This document shows positions 10,195 through 18,994 of a stretch of 64,000 nt of DNA, in pieces. Below the pieces are notes generated by a model. That model was given only the letters and a program-made list of their open reading frames with translations. It searched no databases and had not been told where the DNA came from. The stretch is from Psychroserpens jangbogonensis (lineage in GTDB: Bacteria > Bacteroidota > Bacteroidia > Flavobacteriales > Flavobacteriaceae). Where the stretch lies: assembly GCF_000797465.1 (NCBI RefSeq), contig NZ_JSWG01000006.1:248001-312000 (forward strand), given 5' to 3'. Each line of letters starts with the position of its first letter. Position 1 is the stretch's first letter. A program made the translations under genes and the position numbers.

Positions 10195-10608
10195 CTAAAT
10201 GGCTTTTGCAAGTGGTTGCGTAAACACTTGAATGTTACTAACCAAGCGCTCTTTAACAATATTCATCATTCGTTTATTTAACGCTGAAGAATTCTGAATA
10301 TAAAGCTCATATTCTTCCACAGTAAATTGTCCTATAATCATCCCTTTTACTGAGTTTCGAAACTTCATGTCTTTGTGAATTGCATTCTCTATGTATGCCA
10401 ATTGCTTAGGTAACGACAAATCATAAAAGACATTTTTCCGTTTATCAATATAATTTCTAAACACCATCACAAGTAAGTGATTTTGCATTTTGATAATTGG
10501 ACGCAATGTTGCGTTCTGGAAGCACTCATCAGCAGACATATTATCGTTAACAAGAGCTGTTGCAATAACGGGTCTAATAGATTTTAAATTCGTAGATCGA
10601 TCATTCAT
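10195..10608 (-). CDS. Conserved small soluble protein, unknown function
   Basis: 137 residues, mostly helical by appearance, without signal peptide or membrane segments. It begins MNDRSTNLKSIRPVI and has no catalytic motif that I can recognise. I have an uncertain recollection of flavobacterial proteins like this carrying the label 'glyoxalase', but no metal-binding pattern of the VOC family is visible, so I do not use that name. It is convergent with the DUF2461 gene, one base apart. Codon use matches the neighbours, supporting a real gene. Confidence 0.75.
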   Translation of the reverse strand: MNDRSTNLKSIRPVIATALVNDNMSADECFQNATLRPIIKMQNHLLVMVFRNYIDKRKNVFYDLSLPKQLAYIENAIHKDMKFRNSVKGMIIGQFTVEEYELYIQNSSALNKRMMNIVKERLVSNIQVFTQPLAKAI

Positions 10609-10784
10609 GGCTTTAATTTTAACTAAAAATAGATATTATGATACGCTTATATATTGCGTCGGTTATATCTTGTTAACTGTGTTATCAACAAATATGATAT
10701 TTATATCAAAGAATAGAATTTTGTAATATCAATCTGTTTTATTTGAATTCACAATCGATTACCTTTGATAAAACATTAAAAACA

Positions 10785-11180
10785 ATGAAATTTCATACAC
10801 GAAAATGGGTAAAACCCGAAGATTTAAATCCTAATCAAACTTTATTTGGTGGACAACTGTTAGCATGGATTGATGAAGAAGCGGCACTTTATACTATTAT
10901 TCAGTTAGAGAACTCTAAGATAGTTACTAAGTATATGTCTGAAATCAACTTCATGGCATCAGCTATGCAAGGTGATATTATCGAAATTGGAATTCAGGTT
11001 GTAAAATTTGGAAGATCGTCATTAACCATGAAATGTAAGGTTCGTAATAAAATGACAAGAGAAACCATATTAACGGTAGACAATATCATTATGGTAAATC
11101 TTGGTAATGATGGCAAACCGAAGCCTCATGGGAAATCAGAGGTAGAGTTTGTAAAAGACCGATTAGAAGGTGACGATTAG
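10785..11180 (+). CDS. Hot-dog-fold acyl-CoA thioesterase (YciA/cytosolic acyl-CoA hydrolase type)
   Basis: Hydrolyses acyl-CoA to free acid and CoA. From the ATG at 10785 it has 131 residues, the normal size for a single hot-dog domain. The motif LNPNQTLFGGQLLAWIDEEA contains the helix start and catalytic Asp region of YciA-type enzymes; TKYMSEINFMASAMQGDIIEIG forms the following strands. A TTG at 10743 in the same frame would add 14 residues (length 145); it cannot be excluded, but homologous domains begin with the KFHTRKWVKPED segment. The gene is convergent with the channel gene downstream (seven bases between stops). Acyl chain preference unknown. Confidence 0.88.
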   Translation: MKFHTRKWVKPEDLNPNQTLFGGQLLAWIDEEAALYTIIQLENSKIVTKYMSEINFMASAMQGDIIEIGIQVVKFGRSSLTMKCKVRNKMTRETILTVDNIIMVNLGNDGKPKPHGKSEVEFVKDRLEGDD

Positions 11181-11187
11181 GAAACAC

Positions 11188-12435
11188 TTATTCAGCAGTT
11201 TCCATAAATTTTGTTGGATACTCAAATACTTCTAGTTCAAAATAAGAGACAGCAGCTAACATATGATCAAAGATATCTGCCATAATATATTCGTAGTTTT
11301 CCCAGCGTTTATCACTACTAAAGCAATAAATCTCTAAAGGCAAACCATGAGGTGTTGGTTCTAACTGTCTCACCATTATGGTCATTTCTTTATTAACAGC
11401 CGAATGATTTTCAACATAGGTTTGCATGTATTTTCTAAACACACCTAAATTGGTCAAATTGCGACCATTGATTAAAACGGACTTATCTATTTGTTCATCT
11501 GCATTAAAGTTGGCAATATCCTTTTGACGAGATTCTAAATATTTTGAAACTAATTCGATTCCTTTTAATTTATTAATATCCTCATCAGTTAAATACTTAA
11601 TGCTTTTAGCTTTCAGAATAATGGCACGTTTAATTCGACGACCACCAGACGATTGCATTCCTCTCCAGTTTTTATAAGAATCTGAAATCAATGCAAATGT
11701 CGGAATATTAGTAATGGTCATATCGAAATTCTGAACCTGAACTGTAGATAGATTAATTTCAATAACACTACCATCAGCACCATATTTCTCCATAGTAATC
11801 CAATCACCTATACGAACACTATCGTTTATTGCGACTTGAATACTTGCTACAAAACCGAGAATTGTATCCTTAAATATTAATAATAAAACAGCAGAAGCAG
11901 CACCAAGGGTTGTGAAAAATTTGATGAATGACAGGTTAATCAAAATTGCTAATATAGATGCTATTCCAATAATCCAAATAAATAACATTGCTACTTGTAT
12001 GTAGCTGTCAATTGGTTTGTCTTTTAGACGTGGTAAGGTTTTAAAGTATGATTCAAAAGTTTTAAGAATACTTCTAATAATCCAAATGGTAAGTACAATT
12101 CCATAGACTTTAATAAGCATTAGTATATACCCTTCAAATTGAGGAAAATCATGAAGTACTAGCGGAAATAAATTAATGGTAAGAATTAAAGGTACTAAAT
12201 GTGCAATGCGTCTTGGCGCACGATGACTGACTAATAAATCGTCAAAGTTAGTTTTTGATTTTTCCGCAAAACGATTAGAGAAATTTATGATGAGCTTTCT
12301 AGAAACCAGATCAGCAATAAAAAGAATCACAACTAATATAATAAGTAAGCATAGCATGTTTAGATACTTTGCTGATGTTTCAGTAAGACCAAACTGTATA
12401 AAATAATCGTAGAAAAAATGACGTAAGCGATCCAT
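11188..12435 (-). CDS. MscS-family mechanosensitive channel, YbdG-like
   Basis: 415 residues, the same length as E. coli YbdG. Five hydrophobic segments occupy roughly residues 20-210. The pore-lining helix is followed by the MscS beta domain, with the signature LLIFKDTILGFVASIQVAIND then VRIGDWITM. The C-terminal part has the conserved YKNWRGMQSSGGRRIKRAI stretch typical of the YbdG subgroup. It releases solutes when the inner membrane is stretched by hypo-osmotic shock. The DUF3817 gene lies immediately upstream (stop and start adjacent), so the two are probably one transcript. Confident on family; YbdG channels have small conductance. Confidence 0.93.
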   Translation of the reverse strand: MDRLRHFFYDYFIQFGLTETSAKYLNMLCLLIILVVILFIADLVSRKLIINFSNRFAEKSKTNFDDLLVSHRAPRRIAHLVPLILTINLFPLVLHDFPQFEGYILMLIKVYGIVLTIWIIRSILKTFESYFKTLPRLKDKPIDSYIQVAMLFIWIIGIASILAILINLSFIKFFTTLGAASAVLLLIFKDTILGFVASIQVAINDSVRIGDWITMEKYGADGSVIEINLSTVQVQNFDMTITNIPTFALISDSYKNWRGMQSSGGRRIKRAIILKAKSIKYLTDEDINKLKGIELVSKYLESRQKDIANFNADEQIDKSVLINGRNLTNLGVFRKYMQTYVENHSAVNKEMTIMVRQLEPTPHGLPLEIYCFSSDKRWENYEYIMADIFDHMLAAVSYFELEVFEYPTKFMETAE

Positions 12436-12726
12436 TTATTTTGTTTTTTTTAAGTAAGTTCTATCTACATAAAATGTTCCAAATGGAATAATCGATGCGG
12501 CCAATACAATTAATAAGGTTTTACCGTTCCATTTAAGTTGTGAAGCAAGTATTACAGCTAATACGATATAAGCCACAAATAACAATCCATGAGGCATACC
12601 GAGTAGTTTCACGTATTGAGGATCATTTGCAAGATACTTTATTGGAACTGCCACGAAGATCAATAAAATATAAGAGATTCCTTCTAATAAGGCAATAATT
12701 TTAAAGCTATTGAATAACGAAAACAT
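12436..12726 (-). CDS. DUF3817 small membrane protein
   Basis: 96 residues from the ATG at 12726, with three hydrophobic spans. Typical family stretches are FKIIALLEGISYILLIF, KLLGMPHGLLFVAYIV and the charged end DRTYLKK. The family is common in bacteria, often as a fused tail in permeases, and its role is unknown. A TTG at 12747 would add seven residues, but it overlaps a TATTTTTG -7 box (12745-12752, minus strand), so the ATG is preferred. Directly followed by the MscS gene. Confidence 0.88.
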   Translation of the reverse strand: MFSLFNSFKIIALLEGISYILLIFVAVPIKYLANDPQYVKLLGMPHGLLFVAYIVLAVILASQLKWNGKTLLIVLAASIIPFGTFYVDRTYLKKTK

Positions 12727-12772
12727 AAAGTCATAATTTGAGCACAAAAATACCTTATAAGACTGATTTTAT

Positions 12773-14953
12773 CTAGTTTTTAACAACTTTTTTAACGAAT
12801 ACAGTTTCATTATTTACATCTATAAATTTAGCGAAATACAACCCAGTACCTAACGAAGATAATTGCAACTGTGTTGAGTTTTGAAAGACATCAACTTCAT
12901 ATACTAGTTTACCTTCTAAACTATACAATTCTAAATGCAATCGCTCATTTTTAGGGTTTGAAATATTTAACTCATTTGAGAATGGAATAGGATAGAGGTT
13001 AATCGAATTCTCTATACCTACAGTTGGATTGCTTAAGGTTCCTTGGAAGTATTCTAAAGCCAAATCAAAAGAATCGTTTCCAATTTTATCACCAATAATT
13101 CGTCCTCTAATATCATCGATAGGTGGATGAATTCCTCCCCATATTCTAGATAAACTAGTTTGATCTGATGCATCACGATATGTTGCCCATTGTAAGGTCA
13201 TGTTTTCTGTAGGACCAACTTCAAACACGAGGAAATCATCTTGAACCAAGTCGAAAGTTCCCATACCACCAGGGAAAAATGGATCTCCAGTTAATCGTGT
13301 TAATACTTCAGCAGCAGCTCTTGAAAACGTAGAGTGACCTGATAAATAACCAGCAAAAGGAGGCGTTACAAATGTTCCTCTTTGGTATGGCCACCAATGT
13401 TCACCTAAAATCCAATCAACACCTGCAACATCAGTTTCTGGGTCATTAATAAAATCTGGACCTCTCCAAGCGAATATTTTGATTTTTCCAACATTTTCAT
13501 CACCAGCACCAGCCAATTCTTCACCAGACTGAACTTGTTCAATTAAACCAGGAATTAATGGCATTCCATGTGGATCATAATTTGGTAAAGCAGCATCACT
13601 ACTTTGTCCTTTACCTGCCATATATCGAATTGCTGAAATCGGACGAATATAATCGTAATAGCCTTTTATTCCCCATGTATTAATAGCAGAATCATGCATA
13701 GCACCACCAAGTGCTAGATAACCTTTTACATCCCATTCCAAATTAGATACTATTGATCCTTGACCACCAATTTTTTTAACTACAGCAGGATTATCACTCA
13801 CATAATTCATAAGAGTAAACCAATGTCCTGGAGGTGTTTCAGAATCTGGACCATCTGCCCAAAACTCTGCAAGAACTCTAGCATAGTCTGAACGTTTTAC
13901 CATATTTGAAACATAAGGCATTCCTGTTGATGGATTTAAATCATGACCTACACTGGAGTCACCTCCGAGGCTAAAGTCATAAAACGTTTTATACTCTTCA
14001 AAAGTTTCTGGATAATTAGCTAAATCAAAATTTCCAATACTACCAGGAGAAATATCTATCATTGTTGTGTCATCAGGATCTAAATGAGAAGACCAAGATG
14101 CTACTAAAGCAAAGTGCCATTTGTAAGGGTCATCAATTCCATCTTCATTAGAGTTTTGAATATAAACAGGTGGTCCTGGATCATTATAAACAAAACAATC
14201 AAATCCATCATTCAATACATCTAAATCTTCAGGAACTAAACAAAACGGTTTAACAGATCCCCATTCTGGACTTAAAAATGGCGGAGTTTCACTAGGAAAA
14301 ATATTCCCACTTTGATCAATAAATGTTGAAAAGGCTAAAGGTTGCCATTTATTAGGATCAATGCCTGTATTATCTTGATACAATTCTAAAATCAATGGCG
14401 GATTATCTGGAATGTAAAACACATTTGGATAATCAAATTGCTCATAAGAGAAATCATCTAAACCAAAAGCAATCATTTCACTTGCTAAGTAATTTCCGAG
14501 GGCAGCATAAGAACCTCCACTATAATCGATAGAGACCTCTGCTTCATCATAACCAAGTAGTAAGAATAAATCATCAATCTCTTGCATAATTCCAACACTT
14601 CCAGGAGAATTTTCGAATCTATGCTTTAGCAATCTAAGCATGGCATAACTAAGGATTTCATGAGTTGCTGCATCAGAATCTGTAGGTGTCGCAATTCCGT
14701 TAAAAACAGTAGTATATCCATTAAAAGTTTTTCCTAAAAAAACAGTTTCTGCTTGTGAGTCAAAAATTGCCCATGCATCATACATTAAAACAGAACTATG
14801 AAATAAATTTCTAGCGTGAACAGTAGGTCGAGCAAAGTCTGAACGAACTGCATCTAATAAAACTTCATTCCATTCACGAGCAACAGATTGCTGGGCATTT
14901 GACGAAGAGATAATTGAAAAGAATACGAAAAGTAATAGTGTAATTTTTTTCAT
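12773..14953 (-). CDS. Secreted PAP2/vanadium-dependent haloperoxidase-like protein with T9SS sorting domain
   Basis: 726 residues from the ATG at 14953 (a TTG nine bases earlier is not needed). Signal peptide at 1-23 (KKITLLLFVFFSIISSSNAQ). The central and C-terminal parts match the vanadium-haloperoxidase branch of the PAP2 superfamily: HWWPYQRGTFVTPPFAGYLS, then SGHSTFSRAAAEVLTRL (phosphate/vanadate-binding GHS with His) and later RIWGGIHPPIDD with the axial/catalytic His. The last ~75 residues (NLYPIPFSNELNI ... LSSLGTGLYFAKF) are a type A T9SS sorting domain, so the protein should reach the cell surface or medium. Halide oxidation or phosphatase activity cannot be told apart by sequence alone. 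Confidence 0.88.
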   Translation of the reverse strand: MKKITLLLFVFFSIISSSNAQQSVAREWNEVLLDAVRSDFARPTVHARNLFHSSVLMYDAWAIFDSQAETVFLGKTFNGYTTVFNGIATPTDSDAATHEILSYAMLRLLKHRFENSPGSVGIMQEIDDLFLLLGYDEAEVSIDYSGGSYAALGNYLASEMIAFGLDDFSYEQFDYPNVFYIPDNPPLILELYQDNTGIDPNKWQPLAFSTFIDQSGNIFPSETPPFLSPEWGSVKPFCLVPEDLDVLNDGFDCFVYNDPGPPVYIQNSNEDGIDDPYKWHFALVASWSSHLDPDDTTMIDISPGSIGNFDLANYPETFEEYKTFYDFSLGGDSSVGHDLNPSTGMPYVSNMVKRSDYARVLAEFWADGPDSETPPGHWFTLMNYVSDNPAVVKKIGGQGSIVSNLEWDVKGYLALGGAMHDSAINTWGIKGYYDYIRPISAIRYMAGKGQSSDAALPNYDPHGMPLIPGLIEQVQSGEELAGAGDENVGKIKIFAWRGPDFINDPETDVAGVDWILGEHWWPYQRGTFVTPPFAGYLSGHSTFSRAAAEVLTRLTGDPFFPGGMGTFDLVQDDFLVFEVGPTENMTLQWATYRDASDQTSLSRIWGGIHPPIDDIRGRIIGDKIGNDSFDLALEYFQGTLSNPTVGIENSINLYPIPFSNELNISNPKNERLHLELYSLEGKLVYEVDVFQNSTQLQLSSLGTGLYFAKFIDVNNETVFVKKVVKN

Positions 14954-15088
14954 GACATTCAACTGGTTAACGATTTAAGCTCTAAAATAGAAAAGATTTT
15001 ATGAAAATGAATGAAACCATGTTATTTTAGATGAATTACATGTTAATTTAGATGAATTATAGTTAAGCTAACACCCTAAATAACAACA

Positions 15089-16111
15089 TTAATTATAATT
15101 TAACTCCACTATTTTACCATCTCTTAAGACAGTTAATTTGAATTTCGGATTCGTGGTAATAGTATTGGCAAATTCTGCGAGACTATTTAAGGTAGCGTCA
15201 TCTAAGTTAAATTTAATATCGTTGAAGGCTAATATAATATCACCACCAAGTATAAGCTTGTTAGTACCTAAAATTGTTTCTGTAGTACCGCCTCGAATAC
15301 CCATATTACCAAAGATTGACTCCGATACCACACGCTGAATTAACAAACCATGCTTTTGTGGAACGTTTAACAATTTTGCTTCATTCTCACTTAACGAATA
15401 AAAATCAGCACCTAACCATGGCATATTATTATTAAGGAGTAAACGAGCTGCAAGATTTGAGCTACTTGCATAACCGATTCCTTCAAAACCACCAGATTTA
15501 GTAAGAATATGACTAACAATACCTACCACTTCTCCACGCAAATTAAACATTGGTCCACCAGAATTTCCAGTATTAATAGCAGCATCAGTTTGAATAAATT
15601 CAGTACTAGTAAAAGGATTTTTTCCTTGACCATTTTTTCTAAAACTACTCACATAACCAGAAGAAAGAGAAGCGTTAAGACCAAATGGTGCACCAATAAC
15701 AAAAATACGTTCACCAATTTTTAATTCGTCTGAATTTCCAAAACTCACAGTCACAGGATTAATGCGTGGTCTAAACAATTTTATAAGTGCAATATCAGCG
15801 CTTTTATAAATACTGACTACTGAGCCTCTAATTACATCACCATCAGGAAAGAGTACGTTTATTTTTTCAGGAACAGTAACCACGTGTGCAGCAGTAACAA
15901 CTAAACGGTCAGAAATCATAAAACCAGAACCTAGGCCTTCTTGAGTCACCATTTGTGTGGTGTTGTCTTTTGTTAGCGATAAATTCTTTTCAGATGTATA
16001 AATCATAACAACAGCTGGGCTTACCTGCTCATAGAGCTCAGACAAATCTTGAGCGAAGCAATTGACAACGCTAACTAGTAGAAATACGAATAGGAATGTA
16101 ATTTTTTTCAA
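15089..16111 (-). CDS. HtrA/DegP-like periplasmic serine protease with divergent PDZ domain
   Basis: 340 residues with a signal peptide (KKITFLFVFLLVSVVNCFAQ). The catalytic triad of the S1C family is complete: His in VVTAAHVV, Asp in KSADIALIKL, Ser in NTGNSGGPMFN. The C-terminal ~100 residues, with GLLIQRVVSESIFGNMGI, form a PDZ-like peptide-binding domain. Likely a cell-envelope quality-control protease. The start is a TTG at 16111: no in-frame ATG or GTG lies upstream before the signal peptide, and an ATG further inside would remove it. A TACTTTTG -7 box on the minus strand (16142-16149) lies about 30 bases upstream. Shorter than canonical DegP (one PDZ instead of two). Confidence 0.9.
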   Translation of the reverse strand: MKKITFLFVFLLVSVVNCFAQDLSELYEQVSPAVVMIYTSEKNLSLTKDNTTQMVTQEGLGSGFMISDRLVVTAAHVVTVPEKINVLFPDGDVIRGSVVSIYKSADIALIKLFRPRINPVTVSFGNSDELKIGERIFVIGAPFGLNASLSSGYVSSFRKNGQGKNPFTSTEFIQTDAAINTGNSGGPMFNLRGEVVGIVSHILTKSGGFEGIGYASSSNLAARLLLNNNMPWLGADFYSLSENEAKLLNVPQKHGLLIQRVVSESIFGNMGIRGGTTETILGTNKLILGGDIILAFNDIKFNLDDATLNSLAEFANTITTNPKFKLTVLRDGKIVELNYN

Positions 16112-16141
16112 TGGACAGTTAAGATTAAATTATATGTTATT

Positions 16142-16149
16142 CAAAAGTA
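16142..16149 (-). promoter_or_regulatory. -7 box for the HtrA-like gene
   Basis: Minus strand TACTTTTG matches TAnnTTTG exactly and lies 30 bases before the TTG start at 16111. No clear -33 element at normal distance. Confidence 0.45.
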
Positions 16150-16344
16150 CTGAAATTTCCAGCATATTAATTCTATGATTATTGTTTAAACATGATATTC
16201 GTAATAGCTCTAGTTAAACAGCTGAAATACAGTATCTAATATTTCAGAATCTGTTCGCAATTTTGTATCTTAATCTGACATTTATCATATTTTTCCTTAA
16301 TAATTGTGACTAGCTTTATTACTATAAATTAAACCATAGGATCC

Positions 16345-18453
16345 ATGAAAGTATTTGACGATAAACACATTAAAAATGTAGTCTTTGTAGGTGCACATCG
16401 AAGCGGAAAAACGACATTATCTGAAACCATGTTATTTGAAGCAGGACTTATAAATAGAAGAGGGACTGTAGAAGATCATAATACGGTTTCAGATTATCAC
16501 AATATTGAACACGAAAGGGAAGCTTCAATATTCGCAACACCATTACATACTGAATGGCGTAACTTTAAGATTAATATAATAGACACACCTGGTTTGGACG
16601 ATTTTGTAGGTGAAATTATTTCATCTATTCGTGTGGCAGATACTGTTGTAACCGTAATAAACGGAAGGCATGGCGTAGAAATTGGTACTGAAATTATCTG
16701 GAACTATATCGATAAATATCATAAGCCTACCTTATTTGTAATCAATCAAATTGATCATCCTGATTTAAATTTTGAGTACTGTTTTAAAAGTATTGAATCA
16801 CTAGTTGGTAAAAATGCTATAAAAATTCAATATCCAATTAAAATTGATAACGCTCAATGTATTATTGATGTACTTAAAATGAAGCTCTATAAATTTGGTC
16901 CAGAAGGAGGGAAGCCTGAAAAACTAGAAATTCCAGAAGATCAAATAGAACTTGCTAATAAATTACACAATGAATTGGTAGAAAAGGCAGCAGAAAACGA
17001 TGATGAATTATTAGAATTATACTTTGATCAAGGCACATTAAATGAAGATCAATTACGAAAGGGAATTAAAGCTGGGATGCTCAATCATGATGTCTACCCA
17101 GTATTTTGTGTTTCTGCTCTGCAAGATATGGGAACAGGACGATTAATGGGCTTCATTGATAACGTAGCTCCTGCAGCTTCTGAATTGAAATCAGAGCAAT
17201 CCATAGAAGGACAAGAGCTTTTTCCAAAAAAGGAGAATCCAGCAGCCTTATTTGTCTTTAAAACCTTGTACCAACCTAATCTTGGTCAGGTCACGTTTTT
17301 TAAAGTAATTTCGGGAGAAGTTAATGTTAATGATAAGCTCACAAATGCCAGAACACGCGAAGTAGAGGTTATCAATCAGTTATTTATTATGGATGGTAAA
17401 GAACGGCATCCAATAAACAGGTTAACAGTTGGCGATATTGGTGCAACTTTAAAATTAAAGCATACAGAAACTAACGATACTTTATTTGAAGGAAAAACAC
17501 CTATTGAGATAAAACACATTCAATACCCAGAAATGCGTATGACATCAGCAATCACTGCTAAAAGTTTGGCTGATGAAGATAAACTAAGTGATGCTTTAAA
17601 GAAAATCCATAGTCAAGACCCAACGGTTGTTATTTCTTATTCTCCAGAAACCAAAGAGCAACTATTAGGATGCCAAGGTGAATTGCATTTAGCAATTATT
17701 GATTGGACATTAAAGCATGAATATGGCATTGAAGCCATTTTTAAACAACCTAAAATTCCGTATCGCGAAACAATACAGCGATCATCTACAGCTAATTACA
17801 GACACAAAAAACAATCTGGAGGCTCAGGACAATTTGCTCAAGTGCGATTAAAAATAGAACCTTGGCACGAAGGTATTGAAGAGCCAGAAGGCTTTAGTAT
17901 TAGAGGTAAAGAAGAAGTGGATTTACCATGGGGAGGAAAGCTCGTTTTTTATAATTGTATTGTTGGAGGTGCCATTGATACGCGGTATTTACAATCGGTA
18001 ATGAAAGGCGTTTTAGAAGTTATGGAATCTGGACCACTTACAGGATCTTATGTAAGAGATGTTCGTGTTATTGTGTATGATGGTAAGATGCATTCAGTAG
18101 ATTCGAATGATATATCCTTTAAAATTGCAGGAGCACATGCCTTTAGTGAAGCCTTTTTAAATGCGAATCCGAAACTCTTAGAACCTAGAAACGAACTAAT
18201 CGTGAAAGTTCCTGAAGAAATGGTTGGCGCAGTAATGACAGATTTACAGTCGAGACGTAGTTTGATACAAGGCTTTGAGAATAGTGATAATTATCAGATA
18301 TTAAAATGTCAAATTCCTGCCGTAGAACTATATGGCTACTCAACAGATTTAAGGTCAATAACACAAGGAAAGGCAACATTTAGTTCAAAGTTTTCATCCT
18401 ATGAATCTGTACCAACACACGTTCAAAAAGAATTAGTAAAAGAAGAAGTTTAA
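16345..18453 (+). CDS. Elongation factor G paralogue with altered GTPase centre (EF-G2-like)
   Basis: 702 residues with all EF-G domains in order: GTP-binding domain (1-~290), domain II, III, IV (PYRETI ... QSGGSGQFAQVRLKI) and V. It resembles translocation GTPases but not the housekeeping one. The P-loop is AHRSGKTT (17-24). Switch II reads DTPGLDDF (80-87), where canonical EF-G has DTPGHVDF: the His needed for GTP hydrolysis is Leu84. The specificity motif is NQID instead of NKxD. An EF-G paralogue that lacks GTPase activity and helps translation under carbon limitation has been described in Bacteroides; this gene may be its flavobacterial counterpart, which is inference. A small gene follows 19 bases later and looks co-transcribed. 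Confidence 0.88.
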   Translation: MKVFDDKHIKNVVFVGAHRSGKTTLSETMLFEAGLINRRGTVEDHNTVSDYHNIEHEREASIFATPLHTEWRNFKINIIDTPGLDDFVGEIISSIRVADTVVTVINGRHGVEIGTEIIWNYIDKYHKPTLFVINQIDHPDLNFEYCFKSIESLVGKNAIKIQYPIKIDNAQCIIDVLKMKLYKFGPEGGKPEKLEIPEDQIELANKLHNELVEKAAENDDELLELYFDQGTLNEDQLRKGIKAGMLNHDVYPVFCVSALQDMGTGRLMGFIDNVAPAASELKSEQSIEGQELFPKKENPAALFVFKTLYQPNLGQVTFFKVISGEVNVNDKLTNARTREVEVINQLFIMDGKERHPINRLTVGDIGATLKLKHTETNDTLFEGKTPIEIKHIQYPEMRMTSAITAKSLADEDKLSDALKKIHSQDPTVVISYSPETKEQLLGCQGELHLAIIDWTLKHEYGIEAIFKQPKIPYRETIQRSSTANYRHKKQSGGSGQFAQVRLKIEPWHEGIEEPEGFSIRGKEEVDLPWGGKLVFYNCIVGGAIDTRYLQSVMKGVLEVMESGPLTGSYVRDVRVIVYDGKMHSVDSNDISFKIAGAHAFSEAFLNANPKLLEPRNELIVKVPEEMVGAVMTDLQSRRSLIQGFENSDNYQILKCQIPAVELYGYSTDLRSITQGKATFSSKFSSYESVPTHVQKELVKEEV

Positions 18454-18472
18454 CATATTTAAAGCACAACAT

Positions 18473-18853
18473 ATGCAAGTAAAAGTATCCTATTTAAGTG
18501 ATCTAAAGTTTAATTTAGACACGTGGAAAAGAGAATTACGTTTTCATTTTAACGAAATGGACACGTTTGAAGAAAAACTCGAAGAAATAGCTGCTCGTGA
18601 ATTTGGAAAGCAAGCGACTATTCCTTTAGAGAAATTTCAGAATAAAATAATGATTGAAAAAAACGCTATTTCTAAACTGATGCACAGAATTAGAAATAAA
18701 GTAGCAATCATTAATAATACTGATTTTAACGAGAATATAGATGGCCGATTACAAAACGAGCAGCATACTTTAAAAGAAGATATGCGTACCTATATTAAAA
18801 TGCATTACGAATTAAAAGAAGAAATGATGGATTATTTCCTGGAGTGGTTATAA
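18473..18853 (+). CDS. Small charged helical protein downstream of the EF-G paralogue, unknown function
   Basis: 126 residues, very rich in Glu, Lys, Asp and Met, with heptad-like spacing (for example NEMDTFEEKLEEIAAREFGK and RNKVAIINNTDFNENI), so probably a coiled coil. No signal peptide or membrane segment. It begins 19 bases after the EF-G paralogue and is followed by a terminator (18875-18910), so both are likely one operon. That arrangement suggests a role linked to translation or to the paralogue, but no family is recognised and this is inference. Confidence 0.75.
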   Translation: MQVKVSYLSDLKFNLDTWKRELRFHFNEMDTFEEKLEEIAAREFGKQATIPLEKFQNKIMIEKNAISKLMHRIRNKVAIINNTDFNENIDGRLQNEQHTLKEDMRTYIKMHYELKEEMMDYFLEWL

Positions 18854-18874
18854 TCAAATCGCATTAATACATTT

Positions 18875-18910
18875 AAAAAAGGTCATATTTTTAAGAATAT
18901 GGCCTTTTTT
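18875..18910 (+). terminator. Terminator of the EF-G paralogue operon
   Basis: AAAAAAGGTCATAT pairs with ATATGGCCTTTTTT (one G-U) with a nine-base loop, ending in T6. Lies 22 bases after the last stop. Confidence 0.85.
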
Positions 18911-18937
18911 ATTAATTGTTGAATAGCGATAATGAAC

Positions 18938-18970
18938 AAAAAAAACCACATATCTACATGTGGTTTTTTA
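18938..18970 (-). terminator. Terminator of the OmpA lipoprotein gene
   Basis: AAAAAACCACAT and ATGTGGTTTTTT form a perfect stem with loop ATCTAC-type bases; on the minus strand it ends in a long T run. Back to back with the terminator of the convergent operon. Confidence 0.85.
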
Positions 18971-18994
18971 TATATGGATTAATTGTTTTAAGCC

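Noticed and set aside
10195-10608. Glyoxalase
   Set aside because: A vague memory of that label for similar proteins is not supported by any VOC motif in this sequence.
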